NCBI GenBank assembly: GCA_022447885.1
Contig: JAKUTA010000046.1
Location: 1-8,189 of the forward strand
Reading direction: 5' to 3'
DNA length: 8,189 bases
Source: Candidatus Poseidoniales archaeon
GTDB taxonomy: Archaea; Thermoplasmatota; Poseidoniia; Poseidoniales; Thalassarchaeaceae
Made by a program: the position numbers and the translations under genes. The notes below the pieces were generated by a model. The model was given only the letters and a program-made list of their open reading frames with translations, searched no databases and was not told the origin of the DNA. The first letter of the stretch is position 1; every line of letters begins with the position of its first letter. Below, in pieces: positions 5,332 through 8,189 of this stretch.

Positions 5332-8189
5332 ATGAGGACACGTTGTGTACTGCCCTTGTTGATGACGGCGCTCATGCTGTTCAGCATCTCCGTGATGCTG
5401 GTCGAAGCGCCCGAGGATGTGAATGAAGAGACGGAGAACGCCCTCCAGATGGAGGATGTGGTGTATCGCGCGAGCGACCCTGGGCACATCGTGTTCAGTC
5501 AGTACATCACCTCTGACAACTGTGGTTTTTGCATGAGTTACGGCTCACCTTCGCACAAGAAATTGAAGAATGACTGGGCTGACAAGTACACCTACGTGTC
5601 CCTGCACTCGGCCAGCTACGGTAACACCGCCGATGGTGAGTCAGGAAACGTGGCTCCGATCATGTCGGTCAGCCACCTGAAGGAGACCGGTGGAGCGCCG
5701 AAGACCTCGTTCGGAGACGCCGAGGGAGGGGTCGATGTGTCGACGACATACTTCCGCATCGGATGCGGAGCCGTTGGTTGCTGGGATGCACCCTTCAGCA
5801 GCGGCGGGCGCACTCACAGCACCTATGCTGACTACTCACTCGGGGTCGGCCAGAGCGACAACGGCGACGGCACCACGACCATCGATATCAGCGTCGACTA
5901 CGTCGGCAGCGGCACTGCGCCGCTCTCGACCTACACCCTCTACGCGGCTGTAACGGAGAACGAGTGTGTCTCGCACGCCTACACGGACGGCACCAGAGGC
6001 GGCCACTGCTGGGAGGCATGGCTGCTCAACGGTGGCGCATACGTCTCCAACAGCGGCAACGTCGGCGGCGGCACAGGCTTCCAGACCATCTCGCTCGCCA
6101 GTGGCTCCGCAAGTGCCACCTGGACCGTGCCGAACAATCTGGTAGGACAAGGAGCGAGCAACATGCTCACCGTCGCCGCTCTCTACAGCGGCTGGAGCAC
6201 CAGCAGCGCCGACTTCGACATGTTCACCGCTGCGGACAGTTCGATGAACCCGATGGACCTGGGCATGGAGCAGTTCACCGTCACCAACCGAGACCACAAC
6301 TCCAACGGCTTCATCCCCGGTGACATGCTCACCCTTGACGCCAGCGTGAAGAACATCGGCACTGAGGACTACAGCGCCGGCGGCGACATCGCCTTCTACC
6401 ATGTGACCGGCATGAACACCGAGACGCTGATCGGCCAGAGCATCTCGCTGAACAACCTCGTTCAGGGAGCGACACAGACCGTCAGCGCCGAGTTCGACAC
6501 CAGCGGGATCACTGCCGTCTCCAGCGGCACCAGCACCTTCCGTGCCAAGCTGATCAACACCAACGGCGAGCGCAGCATAGGGAACAACATCGACACGGCC
6601 TACGTGTCACATGACGTAGCACCCGCTGTCCTGAGCCAACCCAGTTCCAACAGCAACGGCGAGATCGACCGGGGCCACTCAATAGACTTCGAGGTACACT
6701 GGAACTCCAACGACCTGGTCTCCGAGCCATGGCTTGCGAGCGGTGTGCTGGAGGTGACCCCGAGCGGGCAGAGTCTCTGGTCCGATAACTGGGTGGGTGA
6801 TCCGATCCTCATCGGCAACGGCACCGGCAACGAGCAACTGATATTCACGGTCTCACCGCCGAACACCGCTTCCAGCGGCGATTACGACGTGCGCGCAATG
6901 GTCACGGACGCGCGCGGTCAGGCCAGCGGCTGGTCTCCGACCTGGGTCGGCGCCTTCACGCTGATGAACGGCCTTCCGATGGTTGTGAATCCGAACACGC
7001 CTCCTGGAGAGATTCCCGGTTCGTGTCCGGACTATCCCGGACAGCCGACGGTGAAGGTGGACATGGTCGAGCAGATCGACATGCGCGGCCTGGTGTGCGA
7101 CGCTGAGACACCACTCAGCCAACTGCTGATCACCTCCAACAACCCTGCCTTCCTGGGATGGTACCCGGCATCGCAGATCATCGAGGTGCAGTTTGCTTCG
7201 GTTGCCCGTAATCAACAGGCCCAGGTCATCCCACAGGGGTTGCAGCTGAGCATCACTGACCCTGAGGACGAGAACGGGGGCTCGCTCAGCGTGATGGTCA
7301 TCGAGAACGGCGCACCGCGCTGGGCTCAGTTGCCGTCTCGCTCCTTCGATGAAGGCGGCTCTGACTCGCTGATGCTCACTGAGTATCTCTCGGACACCGA
7401 TGAGAACGGCAATGAGTCCAACCGGATGGGCCTGATTGTCTCGATCGCGAGCATCGAGGACCCGACACTCGTCGAAGCCACGGTCAGCGGACACACGCTG
7501 AACATCCGGGCCGTCGACGATGACAACTTCGGCAGCACCACGATCACGCTGCGCGCCACGGACACCGATGGCCGCTCCACCGACACCCAGCTGATGGTGA
7601 TAGTGGCGAACATCAACGACGCACCCGTGCTCGACGTCTCGTCGCTTTCCGATGTGCGCCTGAAGGCGGCCGACCCCGATGATGCAGAGGTTGGCAAGTT
7701 CGTCTTCGACGTGGGCGCCAATCTGGTGGACATCGACGACGAGGTCGACCTGATGTTCGTCACCGCGGTGTGCGACACCTGGTATGTCGGCTCGTACTAC
7801 AATCCGATCAACGGGCTGCTCACGGCTCGCTGGGAGGAGACTGGAACGCACACGCTGACCATCGTCGTCCAAGACTCGCACGGCGCACAGAACAGTTACT
7901 ACATCACCATCGAGGTCATTGACGTCTTGCCGCTGGTCTGGTCGAATGACGCCCAGTCCGGTGACCTGATGGAGGAGGCGACCGACCTCTACGTCGGCGA
8001 GAACCCGTCCGCGACGCTCAGTTACCATGGCGCCGATCAACTCAGCGACATCGAGGTCTACTGGAACATCTGCAACTCCGACACGGGCATCTGCACTGAG
8101 TTCGGCGAGGAGCATCCGACCCAGCAGCAACTGGAGAGCGGGATCAGCTTCACCGCCACCAAGACCTCCACGGGCGGCGGCCTGCTGTT
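5332..8189 (+). CDS. Partial gene: large secreted modular protein with CxxC thioredoxin-like/Omp28-like head, CARDB and cadherin-like repeats
   Basis: One frame runs 952 codons to the right edge without a stop. Residues 1-26 look like a signal peptide: MRTR, a long hydrophobic core, then acidic mature sequence. Residues ~50-130 hold CGFC (64-67) in a thioredoxin-like context like Omp28-type proteins. Residues ~140-270 are beta-rich with four further cysteines (145, 150, 212, 226), possibly disulfides. Residues ~311-425 match CARDB (VKNIGTEDYSAGGDIAFY). Residues ~430-545 look Ig-like. From ~574 come cadherin-like units marked by Asp-rich turns and NINDAPVLD (760-768). A membrane anchor or sorting signal would be expected beyond the window. 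The ATG at 5332 is preferred: GGGG lies 7 nt before it, and it gives a better signal peptide than the in-frame ATG at 5308. Likely job: surface or extracellular adhesion or binding, with a possible thiol-redox head; the exact function is unknown. Confidence 0.85.
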   Translation, partial: MRTRCVLPLLMTALMLFSISVMLVEAPEDVNEETENALQMEDVVYRASDPGHIVFSQYITSDNCGFCMSYGSPSHKKLKNDWADKYTYVSLHSASYGNTADGESGNVAPIMSVSHLKETGGAPKTSFGDAEGGVDVSTTYFRIGCGAVGCWDAPFSSGGRTHSTYADYSLGVGQSDNGDGTTTIDISVDYVGSGTAPLSTYTLYAAVTENECVSHAYTDGTRGGHCWEAWLLNGGAYVSNSGNVGGGTGFQTISLASGSASATWTVPNNLVGQGASNMLTVAALYSGWSTSSADFDMFTAADSSMNPMDLGMEQFTVTNRDHNSNGFIPGDMLTLDASVKNIGTEDYSAGGDIAFYHVTGMNTETLIGQSISLNNLVQGATQTVSAEFDTSGITAVSSGTSTFRAKLINTNGERSIGNNIDTAYVSHDVAPAVLSQPSSNSNGEIDRGHSIDFEVHWNSNDLVSEPWLASGVLEVTPSGQSLWSDNWVGDPILIGNGTGNEQLIFTVSPPNTASSGDYDVRAMVTDARGQASGWSPTWVGAFTLMNGLPMVVNPNTPPGEIPGSCPDYPGQPTVKVDMVEQIDMRGLVCDAETPLSQLLITSNNPAFLGWYPASQIIEVQFASVARNQQAQVIPQGLQLSITDPEDENGGSLSVMVIENGAPRWAQLPSRSFDEGGSDSLMLTEYLSDTDENGNESNRMGLIVSIASIEDPTLVEATVSGHTLNIRAVDDDNFGSTTITLRATDTDGRSTDTQLMVIVANINDAPVLDVSSLSDVRLKAADPDDAEVGKFVFDVGANLVDIDDEVDLMFVTAVCDTWYVGSYYNPINGLLTARWEETGTHTLTIVVQDSHGAQNSYYITIEVIDVLPLVWSNDAQSGDLMEEATDLYVGENPSATLSYHGADQLSDIEVYWNICNSDTGICTEFGEEHPTQQQLESGISFTATKTSTGGGLL

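Noticed and set aside
6853..8130. A 425-codon open frame on the - strand opposite the secreted-protein gene
   Set aside because: It is a shadow of the well-supported + frame, which has a signal peptide and family-like repeats; the antisense translation is Arg/Val/Asp-rich and domain-free.
1..8189. CRISPR array, insertion sequence, integration site or defence cassette
   Set aside because: There are no spaced direct repeats, transposase or integrase motifs or terminal inverted repeats; the five genes read as metabolic and surface functions.

Overview
This GC-rich window holds five protein genes, all on the + strand. The first is cut by the left edge and the last by the right edge. The best guess for the source is an archaeon of the marine Euryarchaeota (Marine Group II/III, Poseidoniales-like). 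That guess rests on a two-subunit 2-oxoacid:ferredoxin oxidoreductase, TATA-like elements in front of transcription units, and a very large exported protein mixing a CxxC thioredoxin-like/Omp28-like head with CARDB- and cadherin-like modules. No rRNA or tRNA is present to settle it, and a high-GC bacterium cannot be excluded: one TATA element also reads as a bacterial -10 box.

Positions 1-2258 hold a two-gene unit. The first gene encodes a mostly disordered, Pro/Glu-rich protein with a short helical, TPR-like C-terminus. Its stop overlaps the GTG start of a 502-residue protein (GTGA overlap) that joins an N-terminal GNAT acetyltransferase to a C-terminal NodB-type polysaccharide deacetylase. 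The catalytic motifs of the deacetylase appear intact.

Positions 2259-2406 form a compact intergenic region with two perfect hairpins just after the stop, a TATA-like element, and a Shine-Dalgarno-like GGTGA that fixes the start of the next gene.

Positions 2407-5103 encode korA and korB, the fused gamma-alpha chain and the beta chain of a 2-oxoacid (probably 2-oxoglutarate):ferredoxin oxidoreductase. They lie 24 nt apart and are surely one operon. Together they would make acyl-CoA (succinyl-CoA) and reduced ferredoxin from the 2-oxoacid and CoA. All motifs for thiamine diphosphate, substrate and the Fe-S cluster are visible.

Positions 5104-5331 are non-coding and contain a nested GC-rich stem-loop and a weak TATA-like element. 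From 5332 to the right edge runs one uninterrupted reading frame of 952 codons for a secreted modular protein, unfinished in this window.

The window is largely metabolic and cell-surface in character. I see no CRISPR array, insertion sequence, tRNA, rRNA or defence cassette. The observations most worth a second look are the acetyltransferase-deacetylase fusion and the redox-headed giant surface protein.
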